Shown: in pieces, positions 1-7,855 of the stretch
How positions within the stretch are numbered: the stretch's first letter is position 1
Layout of the letters: each line of letters starts with the position of its first letter
Source: Oscillospiraceae bacterium
Lineage (GTDB): Bacteria > Bacillota_A > Clostridia > Oscillospirales > CAG-272
Assembly (NCBI GenBank): GCA_015064665.1
Contig: SVRU01000018.1
Location: 1 to 39,024, forward strand
Length of the DNA stretch: 39,024 bases
Direction of reading: 5' to 3'
Made by a program: the position numbers and the translations under genes
The notes under the pieces: generated by a model
The model's input: only the letters and a program-made list of their open reading frames with translations
Told to the model about the DNA's origin: nothing
Databases searched by the model: none

Positions 1-10
1 ATCCCTCCGT

Positions 11-126
11 CACGGCAAGCCGTGCCACCTCCCTTTACACAAGGGAGGCTTGGTTTTAGTCCCGCTTGAGCGGGGTTTCGTAACAAATGCATGGCTGACA
101 GGCCAATAAAAGACGCACTTGTGCGT
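11..126. repeat. Cluster of short palindromes (intergenic repeat)
   Basis: No gene is visible in the first 160 bases. The stretch holds four short hairpins: CACGGC/GCCGTG at 11-24, CCTCCCTT/AAGGGAGG at 28-48, CCCGCT/AGCGGG at 61-74 and ACGCAC/GTGCGT at 113-126. The first two resemble the short palindromic intergenic repeats common in gut Clostridia genomes; that likeness is from general familiarity and was not checked. It is not a CRISPR array because the units differ from one another. Confidence 0.45.
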
Positions 127-164
127 TGCCAGTAACGTTTAGGGTTTTACCCGAAAATGAAATA

Positions 165-190
165 CCCCCGGTTTGACCGGGGGATTTTTA
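165..190. terminator. Bidirectional intrinsic terminator after the ABC permease gene
   Basis: CCCCCGG (165-171), a 5-base loop, then CCGGGGG (177-183) form a perfect 7-bp GC hairpin. A T-rich tract follows on the plus strand and a weaker one (TATTTCATTTT) on the minus strand. It lies just beyond the stop codon of the minus-strand permease gene. Confidence 0.7.
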
Positions 191-1084
191 TTATTTTTTC
201 TTTTTTATTTTGTTGAGGAGAACGTAAACGCCGATTAAGACAATGACCCAGGAGAAGAGAACGATATACATCATCGGCTCGGATACCTTTTTGTCGAAAA
301 AGTAAAGATTGCAATCGAGCATGTCGCGGAGTGCGTCGACGACCTCCTTCGGAGCCGATTGCTTTTCGGCTTCGGCGAGAGCTCCGTTTACTGCGTGATT
401 CCTTAAAAGAGAGGTTCCGTAGGTTCCCGGCAAAAAGGTGACGACCTTTTGTAAGCCTTCGCCGAATGAGGATATCGGCATATATGCTCCGCAGATAAAT
501 CCGTAGCCTGCACTGATTACAGAGCCAACGGCGGATATCTGCCCTTGCGTTGAAAGAAAGTAAGAGATTACCGAGGATATTGCCGTTCCGAAAAGAACGA
601 GGAGCAAAACGTCTAAAAAGAGGAGCAATACGTCTGCGACCGATAAGTACCATCCCACAACGGCAAGATAAATAAGGCAGATTGCAGCCGCTGAAAGACA
701 TATTATCAAAGTCGAGAAGAGGGTTGCCGCGTAATAGCTTAAGGACAAAACCGAGGGTTTTACGGGAGATGCGGTAAAGTCCTTTCGTATTCCGAGAGCC
801 TTGTCCTGCACCATAAGAAAATTCGAACAAAACGCCACCGTGACGCAGGAGACCGCAAGAATAGAGGAAACGAGCTGACCTCCCGCGAGAGCGTTGATTA
901 TATCAGAGGGAAGAGTTACACCCTCGGGCATTGCCGAAATAAAGCTGTCGCGGTAAATCTTTCCGAGAAAGGTTGCGTAAAGCACAAGTAGGATAGCAGG
1001 AGTTATAAGGGCGGTAAAGAACATAGCCTTGTCTTTGAAAAAGAGCTTTACGTTTCTTTTTATCAAAATATAGATTTGGGTCAT
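191..1084 (-). CDS. ABC-2 type transporter permease
   Basis: Membrane subunit of an ABC-2 exporter, 297 residues, the usual size for the family. The N-terminus (TQIYILIKRNVKLFFKDKA) is the amphipathic entry segment typical of ABC-2 permeases. It is followed by about six hydrophobic segments (residues ~22-42, ~70-92, ~112-140, ~147-170, ~180-205, ~270-290), a large extracytoplasmic loop before the last one, and a basic tail (NKIKKKK) on the cytoplasmic side. Its start overlaps the end of the upstream ATPase gene by 4 bp (ATGA), so the two are translationally coupled and should form one exporter. The substrate cannot be told from sequence; relatives export drugs, peptides or lipids. A hairpin terminator follows the stop codon. 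Confidence 0.88.
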   Translation of the reverse strand: MTQIYILIKRNVKLFFKDKAMFFTALITPAILLVLYATFLGKIYRDSFISAMPEGVTLPSDIINALAGGQLVSSILAVSCVTVAFCSNFLMVQDKALGIRKDFTASPVKPSVLSLSYYAATLFSTLIICLSAAAICLIYLAVVGWYLSVADVLLLFLDVLLLVLFGTAISSVISYFLSTQGQISAVGSVISAGYGFICGAYMPISSFGEGLQKVVTFLPGTYGTSLLRNHAVNGALAEAEKQSAPKEVVDALRDMLDCNLYFFDKKVSEPMMYIVLFSWVIVLIGVYVLLNKIKKKK

Positions 1085-1989
1085 TTTTCGTCACCAAGGG
1101 TCTTTCCCGTTACCGAGAGAAAGACGTCATCCATTTTTCCTTTTGTAATTTCATAGTCCGAAAACAAGTCGGGATATTTTAATATGAGTTCTGTGGCAGC
1201 TTTTGTGTCGGGCAGGAAAAACTTGTAGGCATCGCGAATCTTTTCATACGGCGCGCCGAGAATTTTGCATTTTTCTTCATCAATGCCGTAAAGCGTTACC
1301 GAGTCGCTCGTATAGGTGTTTTTCAGAGTGAGAGGCGTGCCCTCTGCGGCAATTTTTCCTCCGTCAATTATAACGACGTAATCGGCTTCGGCAGCCTCCT
1401 CCATATAATGCGTCGTGAGGAAAACCGTCATGTTTTTCGTTTTTTGCAGACTTGAAATTACCTTCCAAAGCATTTTTCGCGTCTGGGGGTCAAGGCCTGT
1501 CGTGGGCTCGTCAAGAAACAAAATCTTCGGGTCGTGTAAAAGAGCTCTCGCTATGTCAATTCGCCTTCTCTGACCTCCCGAAAGCTTGCCGACGGGGCGG
1601 TGAAGCAGGTTGCCAAAATCAAGAAGAGATGAAAGCTCGTTGAGCTTCTTTGTAAATTCTTCACCGAAAATTCCGTATAGCGAAGCTCGGCTTTCAAGGT
1701 TGTCGTAAACCGAAAGAGCAGAGTCAAGAACCGAATTTTGAAAAACCACCCCAAGCCCGCACTTTGCGTCGTTTGCATTCAGGTCAAGGTCCTTTCCGTC
1801 TATATAAATTTTTCCGTCGTCCTTCGAAAGATGGCCGCACATAATGTTTATGGTCGTGGATTTTCCCGCTCCGTTTACACCGAGGAATGCAAAAAGCTCG
1901 CCTGCTCTGACGCTAAAGCTGAGATTTTGCACCGCCTTAATATTCCCGAAGCTTTTGCTGAGATTTTTTATTTCAATAATATTATTCAT
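1081..1989 (-). CDS. ABC transporter ATP-binding protein (DrrA/CcmA-like)
   Basis: ATPase subunit that powers the downstream ABC-2 permease, about 302 residues. Visible motifs are Walker A (GVNGAGKST, ~37-45), the Q-loop region (VVFQNSVLD), the signature LSGGQRRR, Walker B (ILFLDEP), the D-loop (TTGLDPQT) and the switch histidine (TTHYMEEA). A C-terminal extension of about 80 residues matches the DrrA-like drug or lipid exporter group. The ATG at 1989 is preferred because GAGAGG lies 5 bases upstream; an in-frame GTG two codons earlier falls inside that binding site. A promoter with a TATAAT -10 box precedes the gene. Confidence 0.9.
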   Translation of the reverse strand: MNNIIEIKNLSKSFGNIKAVQNLSFSVRAGELFAFLGVNGAGKSTTINIMCGHLSKDDGKIYIDGKDLDLNANDAKCGLGVVFQNSVLDSALSVYDNLESRASLYGIFGEEFTKKLNELSSLLDFGNLLHRPVGKLSGGQRRRIDIARALLHDPKILFLDEPTTGLDPQTRKMLWKVISSLQKTKNMTVFLTTHYMEEAAEADYVVIIDGGKIAAEGTPLTLKNTYTSDSVTLYGIDEEKCKILGAPYEKIRDAYKFFLPDTKAATELILKYPDLFSDYEITKGKMDDVFLSVTGKTLGDEK

Positions 1990-2029
1990 ATCCACCTCTC
2001 TGTTTAAGCTTGTTTGTGATCACACCGAT

Positions 2030-2058
2030 ATTATAATCCAAATCCTCAAAAAACACAA
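2030..2058 (-). promoter_or_regulatory. Sigma-A promoter of the ABC exporter operon
   Basis: On the minus strand TTGTGT (2053-2058), a 17-bp spacer and TATAAT (2030-2035). The perfect palindrome TGTGATCACA (2015-2024) sits at the expected transcription start and could be a repressor site. Confidence 0.6.
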
Positions 2059-2124
2059 GAGCTTTTCTCTAAGCGGTAGAATTTCTCATCCGTTTGGAGC
2101 TCAGCTCTGTAATATGCAAATAAT

Positions 2125-2190
2125 AAAAAGCAGCCCCGGGTGTGCGCCGATACTCCAACAAGAGTACCGAGCTTACCGCAAGCTGCTTTC
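2125..2190 (-). terminator. Branched intrinsic terminator after the small membrane protein gene
   Basis: AAAGCAGC/GCTGCTTT arms (2182-2189 and 2127-2134 read on the minus strand) close over an inner hairpin (GGTACTC/GAGTATC) and are followed on the minus strand by TTTTATTATT. It separates the small membrane gene from the ABC operon. Confidence 0.6.
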
Positions 2191-2203
2191 GCTTTTCGTG
2201 TTA

Positions 2204-2446
2204 TTATTTAATAACGTCAAGGAATACGAGAACGCAAAGAACTATACCGACAAGGCTGTAGAGCTCAAGAAGAGAGCCGAGTATCCAAAAGATAACTCCA
2301 AGAATCGGAATAGCACTGAGAACGCCGATAAGTATGCCAACTACTGCGCAAACAACTATAAAAATTATAAGCTGAACAAGGAAGGAAGAAAGATTCTTTC
2401 TTTCAATCTTGAAGGGGGTCGGCCAAATAGTCTTAAGTAAATCCAT
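2204..2446 (-). CDS. Small conserved membrane protein, function unknown
   Basis: An 80-residue protein. It has a short cytoplasmic N-terminus (MDLLKTIWPTPFKIE) and two hydrophobic segments (about residues 24-48 and 52-78) separated by a glycine/leucine-rich turn, so probably a helical hairpin in the membrane. AAAGGAG lies 8-9 bases upstream of the ATG. A terminator follows, and the promoter region is shared with the divergent feoA. Similar small proteins of this size occur widely in Clostridia and are annotated as hypothetical; I know of no function. A link to iron is possible only by position, through the shared palindrome at 2478-2495. Confidence 0.75.
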   Translation of the reverse strand: MDLLKTIWPTPFKIERKNLSSFLVQLIIFIVVCAVVGILIGVLSAIPILGVIFWILGSLLELYSLVGIVLCVLVFLDVIK

Positions 2447-2477
2447 TTTAAAAACTCCTTTCTGTAATAATTATATT

Positions 2478-2495
2478 TAAATCTATTCAGATTTA
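2478..2495. promoter_or_regulatory. Palindrome between the small membrane gene and feoA (candidate operator)
   Basis: TAAATCT-ATTC-AGATTTA is a perfect 7+4+7 inverted repeat in the 64-bp divergent region. On the minus strand it touches the TATAAT box of the small membrane gene; on the plus strand it overlaps a possible -10 (TAGAAT, 2494-2499). Fur or DtxR/MntR-type control of feo is common in Firmicutes, but this sequence is not a clear match to either consensus. Confidence 0.4.
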
Positions 2496-2554
2496 GAATT
2501 AACCTTAAAATGAGTTGCGAATATGCTGATAAAGAGGTTGCCTTAGTAGATAAA

Positions 2555-2797
2555 ATGAAACGAAAAAACAGACTTGATGAGCTATGCGTGGGCGAGTGCG
2601 GAAAAATATACGGACTGACGTGCGACGGCAGTATGCGCAGACGATTTCTCGATATTGGATTCGCGCCGGGAACTGCGGTTGTCTGTCTTGGCAGAAGTCC
2701 GCTCGGCGACCCGTCGCTGTATCTTGTGCGCGGTTGTAAAATCGCGATAAGAAACAGAGATGCGCACGGCATAGAAATCAGAGAAAAAGGCGATTGA
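2555..2797 (+). CDS. feoA: Ferrous iron transport protein A (FeoA)
   Basis: Small cytoplasmic SH3-like accessory protein of the FeoB ferrous iron transporter. The core fits the FeoA family: LDELCVGECGKIYGL at the start, MRRRFLDIGFAPGTAV in the middle, and a final strand with LVRGCKIAIRNRDA. From the ATG at 2555 it is 80 residues, the normal FeoA length. An in-frame ATG at 2510 would add 15 residues but has no ribosome binding site and lies only a few bases past a possible -10 box, so the later start is preferred, though its own Shine-Dalgarno is also weak. feoB follows 18 bp downstream, so this is a standard feoAB operon. Confidence 0.85.
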   Translation: MKRKNRLDELCVGECGKIYGLTCDGSMRRRFLDIGFAPGTAVVCLGRSPLGDPSLYLVRGCKIAIRNRDAHGIEIREKGD

Positions 2798-2815
2798 GAA
2801 TGAGGAGGGGCGAAT

Positions 2816-4927
2816 ATGGGTGAGAAAGAAACAAACGGTAAAGCTCGGGGCAGGGGAGAAATTTCCGTCGCTCTGGCGGGAAATCCGAACGTTGGAAAAA
2901 GTACTCTGTTTAATTCCTTGACAGGTATGCAGCGGCATACAGGAAATTGGGCGGGCAAAACGGTTGACGTTGCCACGGCAAGCGTCAAGGGAAAGGGTAA
3001 AGTATATTCGATTGCGGATATTCCCGGCACGTATTCGCTCCTATCTCATTCGCCCGAAGAGGAGATTGCAAGAAATTACATATGCTTTGGAGGAGCGAAT
3101 ATTACAGCGGTCGTTTGCGATGCAACGGCGCTTGAGCGAAGTCTCGGCCTTGTCCTTCAGATAAAGGAAATAACAACCAGGGTTATAGTTTGCGTAAATC
3201 TTGTTGATGAAGCAGAGCGCCGCGGTATAAAAATTGACACGGATGCCCTCTCAAAGCTTCTCGGGGCGCCCGTCGTTACAACAGTTGCCAGAAAAAAGCA
3301 AACCGTAAAAACGCTCGTTTCAATGCTTGATGGTTTTAAACCTGTCGAAAATGACAACGTTTGTTTACGATATTCCGAAGAAATCGAAAAAGCCGTAAAA
3401 AACGTCGAGTCAGCGCTTCCTAAGTATAATACGAATGGCGTGTCAGAACGTTGGGTCGCGCTGCGCTTGATTGAGGATGACCGAGAGATGAATGAAGAAA
3501 TATTCAAAAATCTCGGAATTGACTTTAAAAGTGAAAAAATATACAGCGCGGTGCAACAGGCGAGAGAAGAGCTTTTTTCACGTGGTATAGATTCCGAAAA
3601 ATACAGAGATGAAATAGTCACAAGAATTGTGTCAGAGGCTGAAAAAATTGCGAAATCGGTCACCGTTTTAGAAGAAAAACGCGGTGCTGACAGGATGCGC
3701 GATAGCAAAATAGACAGAATGCTTACGGGAAAATATACGGCTTTCCCGTTTATGATTATTCTTCTTTTGCTCGTTTTGTGGATAACGATGTCGGTTGCTA
3801 ACTATCCGTCAGAGGCGCTTGCGCGCCTGTTTTCCTACCTTGAGCCAAAGATTTTATACGTGCTTTTGGCATTGCGGCTGCCGAAGATGCTCGTCGGAGT
3901 TTTGGTTTACGGCGTTTGGCGAACGACAACGACGGTCGTTTCGGTCATGCTGCCGCCCATGGCTATATTTTTCCCCATGTTTACTCTTCTTGAGGATTCG
4001 GGATATCTGCCGCGCGTGGCATACAACCTTGACCGGCCGTTTGCGCTCTGCGGCGCATGCGGAAAGCAAGCTTTAACTATGTGTATGGGACTTGGCTGTA
4101 ACGCTGTCGGAATCAGCGGAGCAAGAATTATTGATTCAAAAAGAGAGCGTCTCCTCGCAATTCTCACGAATTCAATGATTCCCTGCAACGGAAGGCTGCC
4201 GATGCTTCTATCGGTTATATGCGCATCGTTCATAATGCTTTTCGATAGATCCATTCCTTCCGTGCTGGCCGCTTTTTTTATGATTTGCCTTATTCTTCTG
4301 GCTGTCGGCGCAACTCTTCTATGCACCCTTCTTTTATCGAAAACCATTCTTGCGGGTGAGTGCTCTTCCTTCACGATTGAGCTTCCGCCATATAGACGTC
4401 CCGAATTTTTAAGAGTGATTTTCCGCGCACTTACCTCAAAGGTTGGAGCGATACTTGTGAGAGCAATTGCCGTTGCCGCCCCGATGGGACTCGTTATATT
4501 TCTACTGTCAAACATTTTTATCGACGGTAAAAGTCTCGTGCTTTACGCCTCGGATTTTCTCGAGCCGATCGGTCAAATAATGGGACTTGACGGCAAAATT
4601 CTGTTAGCATTTATTCTCGGTATTCCCGCAAACGAAATAGTTATACCGATACTTATAATGCTTTATACCTCAGGCGGAGTTTTCGGAGCGGATATGACGA
4701 GTGCCGCTATGGGAAATCTTTTTTCTGAAAACGGCTGGTGTGCCGTTACCGCAGTGTGCATGGCTCTTTTTGCACTCTTTCACTGGCCCTGCTCAACCTC
4801 ACTTATAACCGTTTATAAGGAGACGGGAAGCATAAAATATACCGTCCTCGCCATGCTTATTCCTACGTTTGTCGGCTTTGCTCTCTGCACGGCGGTAAAT
4901 CTCATATCGGTTCTTATGGCATTTTAA
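2816..4927 (+). CDS. feoB: Ferrous iron transport protein B (FeoB)
   Basis: Inner-membrane Fe(II) importer of 703 residues with an N-terminal GTPase domain. G1 is GNPNVGKST (about 22-30), the switch region is GNWAGKTVD, G3 is DIPGTYSL (~68-75) and G4 is NLVD (~128-131; many FeoBs have NMMD or NVLD). A helical linker spans ~170-300. The membrane half, from about residue 310, contains the two Gate repeats with conserved cysteine-containing segments such as CGACGKQALTMCMGLGCNA and the SMIPCNGRLPML motif. AGGAGG stands just upstream of the ATG. It pairs with feoA directly upstream; no feoC is visible, as is usual in Clostridia. Iron uptake suits the anaerobic metabolism encoded nearby. Confidence 0.96.
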   Translation: MGEKETNGKARGRGEISVALAGNPNVGKSTLFNSLTGMQRHTGNWAGKTVDVATASVKGKGKVYSIADIPGTYSLLSHSPEEEIARNYICFGGANITAVVCDATALERSLGLVLQIKEITTRVIVCVNLVDEAERRGIKIDTDALSKLLGAPVVTTVARKKQTVKTLVSMLDGFKPVENDNVCLRYSEEIEKAVKNVESALPKYNTNGVSERWVALRLIEDDREMNEEIFKNLGIDFKSEKIYSAVQQAREELFSRGIDSEKYRDEIVTRIVSEAEKIAKSVTVLEEKRGADRMRDSKIDRMLTGKYTAFPFMIILLLLVLWITMSVANYPSEALARLFSYLEPKILYVLLALRLPKMLVGVLVYGVWRTTTTVVSVMLPPMAIFFPMFTLLEDSGYLPRVAYNLDRPFALCGACGKQALTMCMGLGCNAVGISGARIIDSKRERLLAILTNSMIPCNGRLPMLLSVICASFIMLFDRSIPSVLAAFFMICLILLAVGATLLCTLLLSKTILAGECSSFTIELPPYRRPEFLRVIFRALTSKVGAILVRAIAVAAPMGLVIFLLSNIFIDGKSLVLYASDFLEPIGQIMGLDGKILLAFILGIPANEIVIPILIMLYTSGGVFGADMTSAAMGNLFSENGWCAVTAVCMALFALFHWPCSTSLITVYKETGSIKYTVLAMLIPTFVGFALCTAVNLISVLMAF

Positions 4928-4999
4928 ACCATACGTCTGTTTTCCTAATAAAGATTTTACATCATTTTTTTGGAAAAGTAAATAGTTTGTGAAAAACTA

Positions 5000-5028
5000 T
5001 ATACAAAAATGTTTTTTTGTGATAGAAT
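5000..5028 (+). promoter_or_regulatory. Promoter of the MFS transporter gene
   Basis: TATACA (5000-5005), a 17-bp spacer and TAGAAT (5023-5028), 36 bp before the ATG. No terminator is visible between feoB and this promoter. Confidence 0.5.
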
Positions 5029-5064
5029 ATTTCCGTTGATTTATCTTATAAACGGAGTATTCTT

Positions 5065-6390
5065 ATGCAATCAAAAATATTTGGCAAAAAGAATTGGTAT
5101 ATCTTGATTCTCTTCGGTATGATAGGGCAGATAGCCTGGGCGGTTGAGAATATGTATTTTAATATGTTCGTGTTCGATACCGTTGCGCCGAATCTTTCGG
5201 CAATAACTCTGATGGTTCAGCTATCGGGCATAACGGCAACGGTCGTAACTCTCGTTGCGGGAACGCTGTCGGATATGCTCGGAAACAGACGTGCGTTTAT
5301 ATCCTGGGGATACGTAATATGGGGAATTACCGTTGCAATCTTCGGTTTTCTTTCACCGAACCTGATATCCAAGCTTTTCGGAATAGAGCATAGTTCGGCA
5401 GTTTACGTTACCTTGGTTATGGTTATTGTCGGAGATTGCGTTATGACGTTTTTCGGCTCCTGTGCAAACGACGCGGCATTTAACGCATGGGTCACAGACA
5501 ATACCGAAACCGAATATCGCGGCAAGGTTGAGGGTATTATCGCAATACTCCCCTTGATTGCAATGCTTGCGGTTGCGGGCGGATTCGGCATATTGGTTGA
5601 AGGTCTTGGTTACGCGGTAACCTTTGCCGTAATGGGAGCGTTTATATCTCTTTCGGGTGTAATCGGAATATTCGTAATAAAAGATTCGCCGTCGCTATCG
5701 CGTTCGGGCAGTATGCGGGATATAATTTACGGCTTCAAGCCGAGTATAATATCGGCAAACCGTCCTTTATATATTGCGCTTTTGATAGTGCTTGTTTACG
5801 GAATCGCATGTCAGATATTTATGCCGTATCTTATAATTTATATGAAAAGCTATCTCGGCTTTTCCGTGCTTGAATACAGCGCGGTGTTTGCCATTGCCAT
5901 TCTTCTCGGCGCGGCACTTAATATTTACCTCACGCGTCTCTCGGATAAAAAGGATAAGGCGAAAATGCTGTATTTGGCCGCAGGTATATTTGCGTCAGGT
6001 CTTTTTATGATGTATTTCGTGCGCGGAATCGGAAAGGGTGCGATGCTTGTACTCTTCGGCGTTGCGGGCTTTATTATGATATGCGGAAATATCCTTATAT
6101 CCGCGCTTGCAGGCTCTCTTGTAAGAGATTACACGCCCGAGGGCGAGGCAGGAAAGCTTCAGGGTGTCAGAATGGTATTTTCCGTGCTCGTTCCGATGCT
6201 TGTCGGCCCGATGATAGGAAACGCCGTAAACAGTATGAGAAAAATTCCGTTGCCCGATGCGGAAACCTCGCCCGATGCAATGACCACCTCTTATATACCA
6301 GCGCCCGAAATTTTTCTCGTTGCAGCCATTGCAGCGGTTTTGCTTTTTGCCATAATTCCTTTCTTCAAGAAAAGTGTTTCAAAAAAATAA
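5065..6390 (+). CDS. MFS transporter
   Basis: Integral membrane carrier of 441 residues with about 12 hydrophobic segments. The pattern after helix 2 (LVAGTLSDMLGNRRAF) corresponds to the MFS A-motif with acidic and arginine residues in loop 2-3, and a related one (LTRLSDKKDKAKM) occurs between helices 8 and 9. An N-terminal IGQIAWAVENMYFNMFVFD segment is seen in MFS proteins near the glycoside-pentoside-hexuronide group. The substrate is unknown. Its position in front of an FAD oxidoreductase and a GH39-like enzyme suggests a sugar or short oligosaccharide. It has its own promoter and a strong terminator, so it is probably monocistronic. Confidence 0.85.
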   Translation: MQSKIFGKKNWYILILFGMIGQIAWAVENMYFNMFVFDTVAPNLSAITLMVQLSGITATVVTLVAGTLSDMLGNRRAFISWGYVIWGITVAIFGFLSPNLISKLFGIEHSSAVYVTLVMVIVGDCVMTFFGSCANDAAFNAWVTDNTETEYRGKVEGIIAILPLIAMLAVAGGFGILVEGLGYAVTFAVMGAFISLSGVIGIFVIKDSPSLSRSGSMRDIIYGFKPSIISANRPLYIALLIVLVYGIACQIFMPYLIIYMKSYLGFSVLEYSAVFAIAILLGAALNIYLTRLSDKKDKAKMLYLAAGIFASGLFMMYFVRGIGKGAMLVLFGVAGFIMICGNILISALAGSLVRDYTPEGEAGKLQGVRMVFSVLVPMLVGPMIGNAVNSMRKIPLPDAETSPDAMTTSYIPAPEIFLVAAIAAVLLFAIIPFFKKSVSKK

Positions 6391-6395
6391 ATTTG

Positions 6396-6433
6396 ACCTC
6401 GGCTCTTCTTAGAAATGCAGCCGAGGTTTTTTG
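6396..6433 (+). terminator. Intrinsic terminator after the MFS gene
   Basis: ACCTCGGCT (6396-6404) and AGCCGAGGT (6419-6427) form a perfect 9-bp stem with a 14-base loop, followed by a T-run. Confidence 0.85.
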
Positions 6434-6482
6434 CGGTTTTTTGTACGTTTTACAACAATATTTATCTTTTGCGTGAATTATA

Positions 6483-6511
6483 TTGACAAAAAGCTGTGCG
6501 TGGGTTATAAT
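6483..6511 (+). promoter_or_regulatory. Consensus sigma-A promoter of the FAD oxidoreductase gene
   Basis: TTGACA (6483-6488), exactly 17 bp, TATAAT (6506-6511): a full consensus match, so transcription is likely strong unless repressed. Confidence 0.9.
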
Positions 6512-6537
6512 CAAGTAGAAAATATAGGGGGTATGAA

Positions 6538-7728
6538 ATGAAAACCTTAACCGAAAATATACAGACGAAAATATGCCATGAGTGTGACGTTTTGGTGGTT
6601 GGCGGTGGCTTTGCGGGAATAGCGGCGGCACTTTCTGCGGCGCGCAGAGGCGCAAAAACCATTCTCGTTGAGAAGAGCTATTACCTTGGCGGTCTTGGCA
6701 CTTCGGGACTCGTAACCATATATCTTCCCATTTGCGACGGTATGGGCAGACAGGTTTCATACGGAATTGCCGAGGAGCTTTTAAAGCTTTCCGTTTCTAT
6801 TGAAAACGACTGGAAAAGAGGTGCTGTTACCTGGCTTAAGGAGGGACAGCCGAGAGGTGAGGAATACCCCAGATACGACGTAAATTTCAATCCCGCGCTT
6901 TTTGCCTTTTCTGCGGAAAAATTGCTTCTTGACGAGGGAGTTCAGATTCTGTACGGTGTCAGCCTTGTTAATGCGGCGGTCGAAAATGAAAAAATCAAAT
7001 ACGCAATTGTTGAGGGTAAGTCGGGCAGATACGCAATCGAAGCGAAAAGCTACGTTGATGCGTCGGGCGATGCCGACCTCGCCGAAAGAGCGGGTGCGCC
7101 CACCTCGATTTTCAAATATAAGAATGTTCTTGCGGCTTGGTATTACAGCTACGGCAAGGACGGCTTCAAGCTTAATCAGTTCGGCGCGGCAGACCTTATG
7201 CCCGGAATGAAGCCGGTGCAGAAGCTCTCCGACAAAAGATTCGTCGGTCTTGAGGACGTTGAGATATCCGACTTTATGCAGGAGTCGCACGAAAAGCTTC
7301 TCGCCAAAGTTCTTGAGAGAAGAGTCGAAGACCCTACGCATATTCCCACGACCATAGCTTCGATACCTCAGTTCAGAATGACCCGCCGTATAGTCGGCGA
7401 ATATACTTTTACTCTTGACGATGACCGCAAATATTTTGAGGACTCGGTAGGACTTTATCCCAACTGGCGTAAGAGGGGACCCGTGTATGAGCTTCCGATG
7501 CGTTCGCTCTACTCTGCAAAGATTAAAAATCTTGCGGCGGCAGGCAGAAATATATCGGTTGACGACGATATGTGGGAAATTTCTCGCGTTATTCCTTGCT
7601 GCAGCGTGATGGGTGAGGCGGCAGGTCTTATGGCGGCAATGAGCGACGATTTTACAACGCTTGACGTTAAGGACGTGCAAAAGGAGCTTTATGCGCGCGG
7701 CGTCAAGCTTCACGAAAATGAATTATAA
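6538..7728 (+). CDS. FAD-dependent oxidoreductase
   Basis: A flavoprotein of 396 residues. The N-terminus carries the Rossmann dinucleotide-binding motif (VLVVGGGFAGIAAALSA, ~15-31) followed by the strand ending in the acidic residue that binds ribose (TILVEKS). GGLGTSGLV just after is typical of the FAD_oxidored (PF12831) group, and the second FAD motif is near the C-terminus (NLAAAGRNISVDDDMW). The reaction is unknown; members are frequent in polysaccharide-use loci of gut and marine bacteria. There is no signal peptide, so it is cytoplasmic. The start is set by GGGGG 6 bases upstream; an ATG at 6533 is followed at once by a stop codon. A consensus promoter and a hairpin terminator make it a single-gene unit. 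Confidence 0.85.
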   Translation: MKTLTENIQTKICHECDVLVVGGGFAGIAAALSAARRGAKTILVEKSYYLGGLGTSGLVTIYLPICDGMGRQVSYGIAEELLKLSVSIENDWKRGAVTWLKEGQPRGEEYPRYDVNFNPALFAFSAEKLLLDEGVQILYGVSLVNAAVENEKIKYAIVEGKSGRYAIEAKSYVDASGDADLAERAGAPTSIFKYKNVLAAWYYSYGKDGFKLNQFGAADLMPGMKPVQKLSDKRFVGLEDVEISDFMQESHEKLLAKVLERRVEDPTHIPTTIASIPQFRMTRRIVGEYTFTLDDDRKYFEDSVGLYPNWRKRGPVYELPMRSLYSAKIKNLAAAGRNISVDDDMWEISRVIPCCSVMGEAAGLMAAMSDDFTTLDVKDVQKELYARGVKLHENEL

Positions 7729-7735
7729 TAGATTG

Positions 7736-7765
7736 AGGTGCGGACTTGTTGCCGCACCTTTTTGT
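7736..7765 (+). terminator. Intrinsic terminator after the FAD oxidoreductase gene
   Basis: AGGTGCGG (7736-7743), an 8-base loop, CCGCACCT (7752-7759), then a short T-run. Confidence 0.85.
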
Positions 7766-7801
7766 ATATTTACGAAAGTTTTTCGTTTTTGAAAAAACTT
7801 A

Positions 7802-7829
7802 TTGACATGTGCGTAATATATGGTAAAAT
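7802..7829 (+). promoter_or_regulatory. Promoter of the GH39-like gene
   Basis: TTGACA (7802-7807), 16-bp spacer, TAAAAT (7824-7829). A strong AAGGAGAAG ribosome binding site follows at 7842-7850. Confidence 0.8.
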
Positions 7830-7855
7830 AAAAGAAAAACCAAGGAGAAGTTATT

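Noticed and set aside
147..830. Arginine-rich open reading frame on the minus strand
   Set aside because: It is the shadow of the ABC permease gene in another frame, without family motifs or a ribosome binding site.
2015..2024. Crp binding site TGTGA-N6-TCACA
   Set aside because: The half-sites abut without the six-base spacer, so it is not a Crp consensus site.
1844..2440. Plus-strand open reading frame of 198 codons across the ABC promoter and small gene
   Set aside because: It covers a promoter and a terminator and the opposite strand of a real gene; no recognisable protein.
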